NCBI GenBank assembly: GCA_947459655.1
Contig: CANHEE010000012.1
Coordinates: 1-40,523 of the forward strand
DNA length: 40,523 nt
Reading direction: 5' to 3'
From: Lewinellaceae bacterium
GTDB lineage: Bacteria > Bacteroidota > Bacteroidia > Chitinophagales > Saprospiraceae
A program made the translations under genes and the position numbers. Under the pieces are notes generated by a model. It saw only the letters and a list, made by a program, of their open reading frames with translations, did no database searches and had not been told where the DNA came from. Positions 24,518-34,429 of this stretch are shown here, one piece after another (the stretch's first letter is position 1; each line of letters starts with the position of its first letter).

Positions 24518-25318
24518 ATGAAACTTAAAACCATCAGCAGCATTTTGGCAGTAGCCGGTATCGCAATCGCCGGTTCAAACTTCAAGCTAAACCCTTCCAA
24601 TCCGCCTACCCAGAGAACGGGTGCTCCCGGAGAAACCACCTGCCAAACTAGTGGATGTCATTCCGGAGGAACTTACAAAGGAACAGTGACTTTAACCGGA
24701 CTTCCGGACTCAGTCGAGGCGAATGCCACCTACACCCTTACACTCCACACAAAAAGCACGGGTGCGGTCAGAAATGGTTTTCAAATGACCTGTCTAACTT
24801 CAACCAAGGCCGCTTGCGGAACTTTCATCAATGTCAGTGGTACCAATATCGCCACTGCAAGCCTTAAGCAATATATCAGACAGTCAAACTACAAGAAATT
24901 TGCCGGTGATACTGCGGTGTGGACAATGAAATGGAAGGCACCTGCAGTGAAAAATGATAGTTCCTTTTTCTACTTTTCTTCGCTACTTGCAAACGGAAAT
25001 GGCGGCGATTCCGGCGACAACTGTCTGGCCGGAAAAAAGCGAATTTACTTCAAGAACACAAGCACAGCGACTGTCGAGCCTGTTGACAACAGTGATTTGG
25101 TTTCAATCAAAAGCAATGTGGTCAGGGAGATGCTAGATGTTCAACTGAAGGAAATTTCAGGTGAGCTAAGCATTTTTAACCTCCAGGGTCAAATCATGCT
25201 TTCGCGACAATTGAACGCTGACAATCAGATAGATGTCAGCAGTTTACCGGCTGGCACTCACCTCGTAGTGGTTAAAGTGGGCAATAAGTCGTTCAGTAAG
25301 CGCATCATTAAAATGTAA
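24518..25318 (+). CDS. Choice-of-anchor V/Reeler-like secreted protein with T9SS type A sorting domain
   Basis: The 266-residue protein has a signal peptide (MKLKTISSILAVAGIAIAGS), then GAPGETTCQTSGCHSGG (~36-52), which is typical of the choice-of-anchor V group, though the cysteine spacing here is CX4CH, so it is not a standard CxxCH heme site. Residues ~55-180 resemble a Reeler-type beta-sandwich (YTLTLHTKSTGAVRNGFQM, AVWTMKWKAP, FFYFSSLLANGNGGDSGD). The last ~70 residues form the T9SS type A sorting domain (LSIFNLQGQIMLSRQL, VSSLPAGTHLVVVKVGNKSF, ending KRIIKM). It is exported through the T9SS and probably attached to the surface. It has its own strong promoter and a terminator at 25334-25380. 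Role unknown. Confidence 0.85.
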   Translation: MKLKTISSILAVAGIAIAGSNFKLNPSNPPTQRTGAPGETTCQTSGCHSGGTYKGTVTLTGLPDSVEANATYTLTLHTKSTGAVRNGFQMTCLTSTKAACGTFINVSGTNIATASLKQYIRQSNYKKFAGDTAVWTMKWKAPAVKNDSSFFYFSSLLANGNGGDSGDNCLAGKKRIYFKNTSTATVEPVDNSDLVSIKSNVVREMLDVQLKEISGELSIFNLQGQIMLSRQLNADNQIDVSSLPAGTHLVVVKVGNKSFSKRIIKM

Positions 25319-25333
25319 GTTTATTCAACAGAT

Positions 25334-25380
25334 ACAGAAAAGCCCCCTGTCGCAATTTTCGCATTAGGGGGCTTTTCTGT
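25334..25380 (+). terminator. Strong terminator of the 24518 gene
   Basis: Arms 25334-25348 and 25366-25380 pair perfectly over 15 bp with a C/G-rich core; the right arm ends in TTTTCTGTTTG. It lies 16 bases after the stop. Confidence 0.8.
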
Positions 25381-25408
25381 TTGTGCCTGCGACAAAATAG
25401 TTTCAAAG

Positions 25409-25448
25409 AAAACAACCCGGTGCAGGACTTTCTGCACCGGGTTGTTTT
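25409..25448 (-). terminator. Strong terminator of sprA
   Basis: Arms 25409-25425 and 25432-25448 pair perfectly over 17 bp with a 6-base loop, 26 bases past the sprA stop. On the minus strand the arm ends in TTTT and is followed by CTTTG. It may work in both directions because the plus strand also has a T-tract. Confidence 0.8.
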
Positions 25449-25474
25449 TACAATGGCAATCTAAATCTCAGTAA

Positions 25475-28400
25475 TTACTGAAGTGAGAACCTAAGCATCA
25501 ATCCACCATTCACGTTGGTGCGCGGAAACGAAATAGAGGTCTTTGGCTTGCTTCTGTTGTAGTCTACAAAAAACCTCAATGTCAGCCGCTTATTCAGTGC
25601 GTAATCAACGGATGGCGACAACCTAATGGTGTACTCCCCGCGCGTCGGCACCCTGGTTCCCGCGTCCAGCTGATTGTTGTAGGTGACGTTATCCTGTAGA
25701 GAAAAATCACATTTCATGGTCAGGTCATTACCTGTTTCTCCTTTCTTTTTCTTGATCGGCTTACCTGTTTTCGGATCGATTTCCGGCTTATTCTCTTGTT
25801 TATCCTTCAGCTTGATGATGCTCTTTTTCTTATTGCGCAGCTCCTCCTGATCCTTTCCTTTATCAGCATCAAAATTCAGAAAGTCAAGTGCCTTAATGTG
25901 TACGTTTTTCATCCTGTACCCAAATGACATGGTATATTCATCACGCTTTTGCTCCATTAGCTGATTATCGAAGAAGCTCATTTGAAGATTATATGCTTTT
26001 TTGAAATCCGCCCTAAACGAAAGGTCGTTTTTAAATTTGACCTCCAAACCAATTAGCGGAGAGAATTCTTTATTTAGCACCACCGTGGGAATATTCAGAC
26101 TGGAATAATAGCTCCTGTTAACCGGATCTTTCCGAAGTGCATTCCCGGGATCGTAATCCGGTGTATTCGTATTGAACTGGTTCATGGTCAATGTCGACTT
26201 GTATGCATGCGATAATGTAAAGGTCTGCAAATATTCCTTGAACCAAGGCAACTTAGACAAACCGTTGTAGTTCAGTCGCCAGTTCGGCAACGGCATGGTG
26301 TTAAAAATATTCAGGTCAATTTTATTAGGATCTTTGCCATTATACGCAGCCATGAATGCAGGTATCAATACCTGCTGCTGTGTACGGCCGTATCCCGCAA
26401 AATAACCTTGGTCTTTTTCGTGTGCCGGTGCGTTCGGACCCGCAAGTCTGGAGGAAATGATCTTCCGGTAATCTGAAAACTGGTTGAAAATCGGATTCAA
26501 GGTATCATCTTTACCAAACATTCCCTTGAAATTCATGTAGGAAACTGTGTAGCTACCTATATCACGCATGGCCCTATGGTCAAAATCTCCTCCCGGCTCG
26601 AAAACCTTGAAATCCTGTGTGTGGTTTTTTGTATAGTTCTTATTGGCATCAAGTTCAATCCTAAAATCTGCAAATGGCTCCACAGTCAGGTTGGCCTGGA
26701 TTTGCTGCGATTGATTTCTGGATACAGGCTCGTTTAGTAGAATGGTATCTACAATCCAACCCCTTCTCGCCGTTTGATCCAGCCAAGCATCATCGGGCGT
26801 TCGGCCCACGAGGAAATCCCAACCGGGAGCTGTGAAATTCTGCTGACCAAATAATCCTGCCTGTGGTTTGAAACCCGGAACGGTATTGGCGTATGTCTCA
26901 TTGTACGAGAAACGGCCCTTTCTGACCAATAATAATGGTCTGATCAGTGCTCTTTCTGCCATTGTAGGCTCACGGTTTTCACGCGCGGCCTGCTTGCGTT
27001 CTTCACGAATTCTCTCGCGCTCCGCTTTTCTTGCAGCTGCCTCAGCGATTTTTGCCTCTTTTTCCGCTTTCTGCATGTCCTTCGTAATATCCCCCTTCGG
27101 AGTTTCAACGCCGACCACGCCTTTTTCCTGATTATTTAACTCTTTGACTTCTTCTGCTTTCTTCGCAGGCTCCTCTTTTTTAGCCTGGGCCTTCTGGCTG
27201 TCTTCAAAGGAAGCATCACTCAATTCGTTTTTGGCCTCATTCTTTGGTGCCTGCTTTGCTTTTTCGACTTTATTTGCAGCAATTTCGCCAGCGGTATTGG
27301 TTTTTAATTTTTTAGTCTCGGTAGTTTTCTTTTTGGCCTTTTGTCCTTTAGGTGTATTGATTTTTTTTAAGTAACTCGACTCATTGTACAACTGCTCAAA
27401 GTTAAGGTCACCTGTCACTTGCCGCTGCTGAGAATTTTTAATTGTGTTGCCCAAGAAGGTCGTATTGAGTGCCGCAGCATTCCAGTTGTAGGTAGTATTT
27501 AGCTGTGCCCTTACGGTAACCCAGTCCATGAACGGAATTTGTTTGGTTGGTACCGTATAATTCAGGTTTGCAGTCTGATTGTACAACTTTGTTCGGCCAA
27601 GTCCCCTCACATTCTTCCAGATGCTGTCGCGTTCTGAACGGGTGTCAATTTTTCCGTAAGGCTCATCTATAACAGATTGAACATCTGCTGCAAAGTTGAA
27701 TTTCAGACCCTTGCTGAAATCCCAGTTGAGGGTATATTTTCTGTCCCATCCAAATCGCTTGTTGTAAAAGGTACTCAAGCTGTCGTTTCTGGGCGTAAAG
27801 CGGTATAACGATGTGTTGTATTGCCTGATAACATTCGAGTTAAAACTCACATTGCTTGGCAGTGGATTAAAGTTAAAATCGCTGAAAAGCTTGAGGTACT
27901 TGTCCTGCTTAATCAGTGATTTCAGCGGAGTGACGGCTGTACTCGAAGGGAAATTATAATTGTAGTCCAGCTGACCCTTATTCAAAACCTTAGTTTCTTG
28001 CTCGATGATTGGGTCACTATATTTATCCATCGTATTCTGATAGGATACCGCGAAATTGGATACATTCCACGGCATTGGTTTTTTGTTTTCTCCCGAACCC
28101 GCATCCTTGCGGACGTTGTCAAAACTGATGTTCCTTACATTGCTTCTGGTTATTGCCTGCGTCCGGAGCGAATCTCTGATAGAAGGATTGGCTTTGGCGA
28201 GCTTGTTTTTCAATTCAATATCCAGATCATAGGGATCGTACTGCGGAGTTTTGTCGGTATTGGCATACTGGAAAGTGAACGGGATTTTCACACCTGATTT
28301 TGCCGGAAAAAATTTACCCAGCTCGAGCGTGGTACTGACGTCGTAATTGACCACCTGCACCCGCGAGCGCTGAAGCAGCTTTTGCTCCAATCCCCCCCAG

Positions 28401-31400
28401 CCAATGCCGGTGTAGTTGCCCGAAAGGGTCAAACGACCAAGATCTGCAAGTTTGAAATCCATGCGAGCGAGTCCGGCAGCACCACCCTGTTCATTGAATC
28501 CAGTCACCCGTAGCTCATTTACCCAGACCTCAACAGAGTGCGATTTCTGCGACGCATCTTTGTTTCTGACACCAATCATAATACCTTTGACCCAGCCGAT
28601 ATTTGGATTACCCTTCACTGAGACATACTCACCGGGTTTTTCGGGGTTGGCAATCTGGAATGGTATATTGAAATCGGGCTTCGCCTGCGCATTTCTCAAC
28701 TCTTTTACGGTCGTGAATAAGTTGAGCGGAAAGTCAAATTCATTGTCTGCAGGCCAAATTTCCTCACGATAGGCATCCTGAGTGTTGTTCAAATTTTTAA
28801 TGACGTCAAGACTCGAACTCCTGATCGGTATCTCGTACTCGTAGTAATTGCGCTCAAAGTCATTTCCGACACGAATGAAGGCCGTAAGATCACCCTTTTG
28901 CGGACTGGTTCTCGGACAACCGGGATTCTCCTCCATGTGTACAAACATCTTCATACGTTTGTACAAACGAACATCAAGATTCATCAGTTTGTAAATACCT
29001 CTTTCACTCTCAGGCAACAAATTGCATATGGACATGGCCATCGACTGTTCGTTTTGCAAAACAGCCTGTGCCTGTCCAGGTATCTGCTCGCGCTGGATTC
29101 CCGGAGGAAGAACGTAATTGAAATTCGGACGGGTACCATTCTCTTCAAAGTTGACGGAGTTTACGTCAAAAGAGGTGACATCCTTTATGGGGTCCGTTCC
29201 AGGATCAAGGTTGGGTTCACCAACGAACGGGCTTCTCCTGTAACGACGCCATTGGCTTCTGGACAATTCAAATTTTGCAAAACGCAGCGTTACGGGGCGC
29301 TCAAAATCTGTCAAATAGACGCGCATGAAACGAATAGAACGGAAATCCTGTATACCACCAACCTTTTTAGAAAACTGACTAATGGGTATCCTGATACGGT
29401 AAAAAACTGGATCTTTGTCCAGACCCCATGGATCTCTGCGGGTTGGAATCGGAATCTCGTCTACCACGAACTGATTTCGAATCATGTAACCGGTTCCATC
29501 ACCCACAAGAGGCACTTCATAGTGAAAATACGATTCTCCTTCGTTGTCCAGTGATTTGTTGTTGTCGAGGTCCTCCGAGTCAGGTATGTTTGTTGACGAA
29601 TTCACGAATCCGTTTACCGATTCTTGTGAGTTGCCTTCGGTATTGTTGTTTTTGATGTATCTGCTAAGGACACCATCGGAATCCTGAAATTTTTCATCAA
29701 GAAAATAGACAAAATTGTCATTGGACGGATCACTAAGAATTTCACTCTTTACACTTTGATCAATCGTAGAACTGCCAATATTGTCAACAAATGTCTTGAA
29801 CTGCGAAGCCTCTTCTGCATCGTTCATACCATCCAGCCCGACATCCTGCACCTGCCGCGCTCCGGCAGTGAGGTCGAACGCAGTGGTTACGGGGACAATT
29901 CTCGGAATCCGCGCCAGCTCTGTTCTGTCGACAGGAACCTTTTGTGTTGAGGTCGGCAAACCATTCTCATAAAACTGCCGAGAGTCTCTCAGGATATCCT
30001 CAGAAATGTTGCCCAAATCGATGTGGAGTTTACCTTTCAGGTTTTTATCCAGCAAAAAAGGTGACAGCATCCACATATCGATAAATTCGACATTGCTGGC
30101 TTCAAAATCGTTGTATGGAAGCGCCCTCATGATACCACCCCAACGCGTCTCCGGTTTGAGCAACTTACCTGATTGTGGATCGAGACCCTCTGAATATTTG
30201 AATTTTGGTGTACCAGTTTCGCGCACGTTATCAAAATTGTACGGACCACGCTCTGAAGGCATATAGGTAAGGTCTAGCAAGCGTGCATTGACTGAACCCT
30301 GGCCGAGGTTGGCAAACTGACGATTGGTCCAAATTTCGTCCTCCTGCACCGATCCAAAGTACGGATTTCGGTTGTCGGCATCTGTCCTTACTACTCCTCT
30401 TTGCGATATGTTGTTCCCACCATTGTCGGACACTACATACCAAAGCAATTTAGCGCGGTTTTTCCCGCTCTCAACTGAATTGATTTCAGCAGATTCTGGA
30501 AAACGGGGATTGTTACCTTCACGATCATTCTGCGGAACACTCGCCATATACCACAGGTTTGGCTGCCTCAGGTCGGTTCCGTTTGTGCTACCTTCAAAGT
30601 CCTCCACAAATACAACCCCTCCTGTTTCAGAACTGCCGTCTCTCCCACCCTGCTGATTGATGGCACGGGAGTGGCCCGGTTTAAGGAATGCTCCTTCTGC
30701 AACCAAACTCATCGACGACGGGGCCTTAGTTGAAATAAGGGGCAGCCTGTCCACCAGTTTGGTAATCCATGGTGCATCCTTGGTGTAGTTAACATCAAGA
30801 CCAAAAATGTTGTTGTTGATAGGGTCCTCACCCACATTTACTTTATTGGTGAACGGCCGTTCAAACAATTTCAAAACCGTACCACCTACAACAAAGTCCT
30901 TATTGATGGTATAGTCCCACCGGGTTCCAAACATCGATTTTTGCTGAAATCCAAAAAGCTGATTGTCTTCAAAGGAAACATTGACAGGTACTGAGGAATT
31001 GATGTAGGCCTCATTAAGTATTTTGATTGTACCCGTACTGTAGTTGACTTCGTAGTCGGTACCTTCTTTTAGGGGCGTACTTCCAGCAGTCACTTTTACC
31101 GACCCACGCGGAAGATTGAATGTATTGAGCTGAATTTCACTCTGCGAGGTACCCTTGTACTGACCCTTGATGGTAAATACATTGAACTCCGGAAACTCAC
31201 GTGCAGCAGTGATGGTAGTATCATACAATTGCTGATAAACGTATTTTCTTGCGTATAGCGGATCGGCAATTTTGCGCTCAAGCGAACTGCCGAATGGTTC
31301 GAGAACCGGAAAAATGATTTTACCCTGCTTTGAGTTGATGGTGACTCCTTCCACGAAGTCAAAAACGCCATCCGGTTGTGGATCACCCTGTACATTCAGT

Positions 31401-33211
31401 CTATCGAGGTTGAAAACATTCAATAGGGGTACTCCGGCTACTTTGGAATCCGGTAAAAAACGACGCTCTCCGTCACCTGGTTTATTATAGTATATTTCAA
31501 GCTTGAAGTCTTCTTTGGTTATCTGACTTGCACCGAGTGAATAGACATTTTTCATCATGAGGTCCCAAAGCGGAATATCAAGTCTCGGTGTAGAGGCCTT
31601 CAGCATTTTTACAAAAAGTACTTTCTGCGAAGCTGTTGAATCCTGAACCTGTGCTCCAGTACGCGGATCCGTTCTTCCAAAACCAATCTGTGGCGCGTTT
31701 GCAGATAACTCCCCCACCTTGTACTCTTTACCATTGTACTTATAGGTAAAGGCTACGCCCAGTACCTGGTTTGGTCTGAGCTGAAAATTGAGGGAAATAA
31801 ATCCGAGTTTGGGATCGAATGTATAGTCGCTGGGACTGAGTTTTCGTGCCCTGACTTTCTCAAAATCCCTGGTCTGCTGCATCTCGAATTTCCCGCCCCT
31901 TCCGGTGAGTTCACGGACTGCCTTGTCTATATTACGCATCCCTTCATCCTCAATAAGCTTGTCATAAAGGTTATTGGCCTCGTTGTAGGGAAGTGGTTTG
32001 CCATAAATATCCTTGTCCGCTGTCGCTCTGCCGCTGAATTTGTTGCTGACAATTTTTTCTGGTTCTGCTAGATCCGTCAGTGCTACGATGTCCCTGACGT
32101 TGTTGGTCTCCTGACGATCGTTTGTTACCCATACTTCCAGGTAGGTAATCTGAAAAAGGGAATTGATTTGGGGTAGATTTTTCAGAGCAGCTTCATAGCT
32201 GTTTCGATTGGCATGCGTAAAGAAGAAGTGCCTATTTTCGTCATACTGATCACCTCCAATTTGAAAGGTATATTTCTGCCCTCCCTTCTGAACCTGAACC
32301 TGCTGTCTTCTGGACTGCTGCTGCGCAGCGACTGTCGTAAAGCGCAACCTTCCAAACTGCAGTTCGGTTTTCAAACCGAAAAGACTTGAGGCACCCTGAA
32401 TAAGGGTACTTTTTAGAGGAAGTGAGACGTTACCCGCATCGATGTCTTTTAGGATGGCGTCATCGTTGGAAAGCGCCGGTATTGCACCGGTTGCACCATC
32501 AAGTCCCTTTCCACCAATTCCGGGAATTCCTCCACCCAAACCTTTGGCATCGTAGTTGAGCTTTAGAATGTTATCAAAACTAAAGGTAGCCTTGTTGTTG
32601 TAACTGGTATTCAGACTCAACTTTTCTCCGATTTTTCCGGTGACGTTGACCTGGATATTCATATCAAAATCCGGCTGGAACTGACGTTGCTGGAAAACTG
32701 AGACGACTGGGTTGGCCTCTTTTCGGTATCTTCCTCCAAGGGTGAGGTCTATTCTACCCTGGGGAACAATAGAAACTTCTGTGCCTCCAAAAAGACGGTC
32801 TGTTAGTGCCTGTCCGAGATCAATCTTGGAAAAGGGATTACTAAGACCCGGCTTGGCTCTTGAGGCCTGACCTACTCCCGATATTTTATCAAACATTGCC
32901 CTCTCCTGTTCACGTGCTTTCCAGTTGAAATACTCCTGGGCACTCATGTAGGTGGGCATGCGAAAATAATCATCCCCTATTCTTTCAGAGATGATGTACT
33001 GGTTGGTCTTAGGGTCAAATTCAACTTTCTTGTCTATAATGGAGGGGTCCTTCAAATCGAAAGGATTTCGGTACCTGTTTTGCAAAAAGTCCCCATATCT
33101 TTCCTTGACCGGAATGGTATCTTTTTGCGGTGCTTCAGCATGTCTTTCACGGGCCACAACTACTATAGAAGACAACAAAAATAAAGCAACAAGCACTTGT
33201 TTTAACTTCAT
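25475..33211 (-). CDS. sprA: SprA, outer-membrane translocon of the type IX secretion system
   Basis: The 2578-residue protein starts at the ATG at 33211 (a GTG stands just before it) with signal peptide MKLKQVLVALFLLSSIVVVA. It is SprA along its length: N-terminal GGRYRKEANPVVSVFQQRQF, LQFGRLRFTTVAAQQQSR, the FVEDFEGSTNGTDLR block, RGVVRTDADNRNPYFGSVQ and a C-terminal strand region (YTIRLSPSVDYALNKRLTLR) ending FSLQ. In Flavobacterium SprA forms a very large single-chain barrel through which T9SS cargo leaves; the window's two type A tail proteins are likely clients. Length is above the ~2400 residues of Flavobacterium SprA. Part of this is a Lys/Glu/Ala-rich stretch at ~1955-2085, which seems inserted between strands. 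Its gene stands alone, 316 bases below the tonB gene. Confidence 0.97.
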   Translation of the reverse strand: MKLKQVLVALFLLSSIVVVARERHAEAPQKDTIPVKERYGDFLQNRYRNPFDLKDPSIIDKKVEFDPKTNQYIISERIGDDYFRMPTYMSAQEYFNWKAREQERAMFDKISGVGQASRAKPGLSNPFSKIDLGQALTDRLFGGTEVSIVPQGRIDLTLGGRYRKEANPVVSVFQQRQFQPDFDMNIQVNVTGKIGEKLSLNTSYNNKATFSFDNILKLNYDAKGLGGGIPGIGGKGLDGATGAIPALSNDDAILKDIDAGNVSLPLKSTLIQGASSLFGLKTELQFGRLRFTTVAAQQQSRRQQVQVQKGGQKYTFQIGGDQYDENRHFFFTHANRNSYEAALKNLPQINSLFQITYLEVWVTNDRQETNNVRDIVALTDLAEPEKIVSNKFSGRATADKDIYGKPLPYNEANNLYDKLIEDEGMRNIDKAVRELTGRGGKFEMQQTRDFEKVRARKLSPSDYTFDPKLGFISLNFQLRPNQVLGVAFTYKYNGKEYKVGELSANAPQIGFGRTDPRTGAQVQDSTASQKVLFVKMLKASTPRLDIPLWDLMMKNVYSLGASQITKEDFKLEIYYNKPGDGERRFLPDSKVAGVPLLNVFNLDRLNVQGDPQPDGVFDFVEGVTINSKQGKIIFPVLEPFGSSLERKIADPLYARKYVYQQLYDTTITAAREFPEFNVFTIKGQYKGTSQSEIQLNTFNLPRGSVKVTAGSTPLKEGTDYEVNYSTGTIKILNEAYINSSVPVNVSFEDNQLFGFQQKSMFGTRWDYTINKDFVVGGTVLKLFERPFTNKVNVGEDPINNNIFGLDVNYTKDAPWITKLVDRLPLISTKAPSSMSLVAEGAFLKPGHSRAINQQGGRDGSSETGGVVFVEDFEGSTNGTDLRQPNLWYMASVPQNDREGNNPRFPESAEINSVESGKNRAKLLWYVVSDNGGNNISQRGVVRTDADNRNPYFGSVQEDEIWTNRQFANLGQGSVNARLLDLTYMPSERGPYNFDNVRETGTPKFKYSEGLDPQSGKLLKPETRWGGIMRALPYNDFEASNVEFIDMWMLSPFLLDKNLKGKLHIDLGNISEDILRDSRQFYENGLPTSTQKVPVDRTELARIPRIVPVTTAFDLTAGARQVQDVGLDGMNDAEEASQFKTFVDNIGSSTIDQSVKSEILSDPSNDNFVYFLDEKFQDSDGVLSRYIKNNNTEGNSQESVNGFVNSSTNIPDSEDLDNNKSLDNEGESYFHYEVPLVGDGTGYMIRNQFVVDEIPIPTRRDPWGLDKDPVFYRIRIPISQFSKKVGGIQDFRSIRFMRVYLTDFERPVTLRFAKFELSRSQWRRYRRSPFVGEPNLDPGTDPIKDVTSFDVNSVNFEENGTRPNFNYVLPPGIQREQIPGQAQAVLQNEQSMAMSICNLLPESERGIYKLMNLDVRLYKRMKMFVHMEENPGCPRTSPQKGDLTAFIRVGNDFERNYYEYEIPIRSSSLDVIKNLNNTQDAYREEIWPADNEFDFPLNLFTTVKELRNAQAKPDFNIPFQIANPEKPGEYVSVKGNPNIGWVKGIMIGVRNKDASQKSHSVEVWVNELRVTGFNEQGGAAGLARMDFKLADLGRLTLSGNYTGIGWGGLEQKLLQRSRVQVVNYDVSTTLELGKFFPAKSGVKIPFTFQYANTDKTPQYDPYDLDIELKNKLAKANPSIRDSLRTQAITRSNVRNISFDNVRKDAGSGENKKPMPWNVSNFAVSYQNTMDKYSDPIIEQETKVLNKGQLDYNYNFPSSTAVTPLKSLIKQDKYLKLFSDFNFNPLPSNVSFNSNVIRQYNTSLYRFTPRNDSLSTFYNKRFGWDRKYTLNWDFSKGLKFNFAADVQSVIDEPYGKIDTRSERDSIWKNVRGLGRTKLYNQTANLNYTVPTKQIPFMDWVTVRAQLNTTYNWNAAALNTTFLGNTIKNSQQRQVTGDLNFEQLYNESSYLKKINTPKGQKAKKKTTETKKLKTNTAGEIAANKVEKAKQAPKNEAKNELSDASFEDSQKAQAKKEEPAKKAEEVKELNNQEKGVVGVETPKGDITKDMQKAEKEAKIAEAAARKAERERIREERKQAARENREPTMAERALIRPLLLVRKGRFSYNETYANTVPGFKPQAGLFGQQNFTAPGWDFLVGRTPDDAWLDQTARRGWIVDTILLNEPVSRNQSQQIQANLTVEPFADFRIELDANKNYTKNHTQDFKVFEPGGDFDHRAMRDIGSYTVSYMNFKGMFGKDDTLNPIFNQFSDYRKIISSRLAGPNAPAHEKDQGYFAGYGRTQQQVLIPAFMAAYNGKDPNKIDLNIFNTMPLPNWRLNYNGLSKLPWFKEYLQTFTLSHAYKSTLTMNQFNTNTPDYDPGNALRKDPVNRSYYSSLNIPTVVLNKEFSPLIGLEVKFKNDLSFRADFKKAYNLQMSFFDNQLMEQKRDEYTMSFGYRMKNVHIKALDFLNFDADKGKDQEELRNKKKSIIKLKDKQENKPEIDPKTGKPIKKKKGETGNDLTMKCDFSLQDNVTYNNQLDAGTRVPTRGEYTIRLSPSVDYALNKRLTLRFFVDYNRSKPKTSISFPRTNVNGGLMLRFSLQ

Positions 33212-33214
33212 CAC

Positions 33215-33530
33215 AGATTTATTTTCCCCTGCTCTCTGCCAATTGCCGGCAATGATGGGACACTAATGTAAGATTTGAACTTTTTTTACGATAAATTGAC
33301 CAAATTGTTATCTTTCGAAGGAACTAAAACAAAACGACAAAATGTGAAGTGTAGTATAGTGTGAAAAAAATTAACAAATTTCGTGCTGCTTTTAGTAGGC
33401 TAAAAACTGCATTGAACAACGGGGCGCAAACAATATTGCGTTCTACATAAAGGTCAACGCAAAAGCCCGACCTGCAAATCTGCAAATCGGGCTTTCATAT
33501 TTTAACTTGACTGCTCTTCAGCGGACAAAA
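33215..33530. other. 316-base gap upstream of sprA
   Basis: No gene is seen. It holds the tonB terminator (33462-33495) and an AT-rich stretch before sprA. On the minus strand TACATTAG (one mismatch to TAnnTTTG) lies about 60 bases before the sprA ATG, but no proper -33 fits, so the sprA promoter is not fixed. Confidence 0.35.
33462..33495 (-). terminator. Terminator of the exb-tonB operon
   Basis: Arms AAAGCCCGA (33462-33470) and TCGGGCTTT (33487-33495) pair over 9 bp, with an inner TGCA/TGCA pairing. It lies 35 bases past the tonB stop; on the minus strand the arm ends in TTTT. The loop repeats TGCAAATC twice. Confidence 0.65.
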
Positions 33531-34355
33531 TCAACCTTCTAGTTTGAATACTACCGGTAGCGTAAAGTAGGAGCGCACAGCATTTCCACGCTGTTTACCA
33601 GGTTTCCATTTTGGCATGTCTTTTACCACCCGCACCGCTTCCTTGTCTAGCAGGTCATTGGTACCACGCAAAACAGTAACACCGTTCACTGTACCATCTT
33701 TTTCAACGATAAAGCGAAGAATTACTTTCCCCTGTATGTTGTTCTCACGGGCTACTGCCGGATATTTGATGTTTTGGCTGAGCCACTTGAACAAGGCAGC
33801 CTGACCGTCAGGAAACTCTGCTTGCTGCTCCACAACCTGGAACACCTCTTCCTCTTTCTTCTCTTCCACTACAGGTGGAGCCGGTTCGGCATCTCCTTGG
33901 GCTGCCTGCTGAACTGCTACGACATCAGATCCTTTCTGGTCTTTTGTACCAACCTCCAGATCCGGTGGAGGTGGAACAACTTTGGCTTCCTCTACAACAT
34001 CTTTGTCCTCCTTAACAACCGGTGGAACGTATTTAATGGTCGCCTTTGGGGGCGGAGGTGGTTCTTTTGGGGGCGGAGGTGGTGGCGGAGGCGGCAAATC
34101 CTCAGGAAGCTGTATGTCCTGCAGATTGACCTCTACAACAGTAGGTTTGTTGGCCGCATTGATACCGTCTCTGATTTTCTCATATATCAATGGTCCACTT
34201 ATACCCAACACCACCGCAAGTGCACCGATAATCAGTGAGTTACGAACATGCTTTTCGTAAATTTTCCGAAGGTAATAAGCACCATATTCCTTATTTCTAC
34301 CCTCAAATACGATATCAATCACATCCGTTTTTAAATAATCCTGCGGATTCATCAT
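33531..34355 (-). CDS. tonB: TonB-family energy transducer
   Basis: The 274-residue protein has a short cytoplasmic N-terminus (MNPQDYLKTDVIDIVFEGRN, KEYGAYYLRKIYEKHVRNSL), one membrane helix (~38-58), a long Pro-rich periplasmic spacer with runs of Pro (LPPPPPPPPPKEPPPPPKA) and acidic-Pro repeats (~70-175), and a C-terminal TonB domain (~185-274; IKYPAVARENNIQGKVILRF, VRVVKDMPKWKPGKQRGN, YFTLPVVFKLEG). TonB carries energy from the ExbB/ExbD motor to outer-membrane receptors. This N-terminus type is common in Bacteroidota. It is the last gene of the exbB-exbD-exbD-tonB set and ends at the hairpin at 33462. Its receptor partners are not in the window. Either of two adjacent ATGs (34355, 34352) may start it. 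Confidence 0.95.
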   Translation of the reverse strand: MMNPQDYLKTDVIDIVFEGRNKEYGAYYLRKIYEKHVRNSLIIGALAVVLGISGPLIYEKIRDGINAANKPTVVEVNLQDIQLPEDLPPPPPPPPPKEPPPPPKATIKYVPPVVKEDKDVVEEAKVVPPPPDLEVGTKDQKGSDVVAVQQAAQGDAEPAPPVVEEKKEEEVFQVVEQQAEFPDGQAALFKWLSQNIKYPAVARENNIQGKVILRFIVEKDGTVNGVTVLRGTNDLLDKEAVRVVKDMPKWKPGKQRGNAVRSYFTLPVVFKLEG

Positions 34356-34429
34356 ATTAAGATTAATAATTTAACAATAGAATATTTTGATTCGCTGCAC
34401 ATGATTCAGACCAAAATAAATCGGGGAGA

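Noticed and set aside
28898-29554. 218-codon plus-strand open frame inside sprA
   Set aside because: Antisense to conserved SprA sequence with no recognisable domain; many such frames exist opposite this very long gene.
33475-33488. Tandem TGCAAATC repeat as CRISPR or iteron
   Set aside because: Only two 7-8 base copies, inside a terminator loop.
33774-34260. Gly/Trp/Arg-rich plus-strand frames opposite tonB
   Set aside because: They are the complement of the TonB Pro-rich spacer; the Gly-rich look comes from reverse-reading proline codons.
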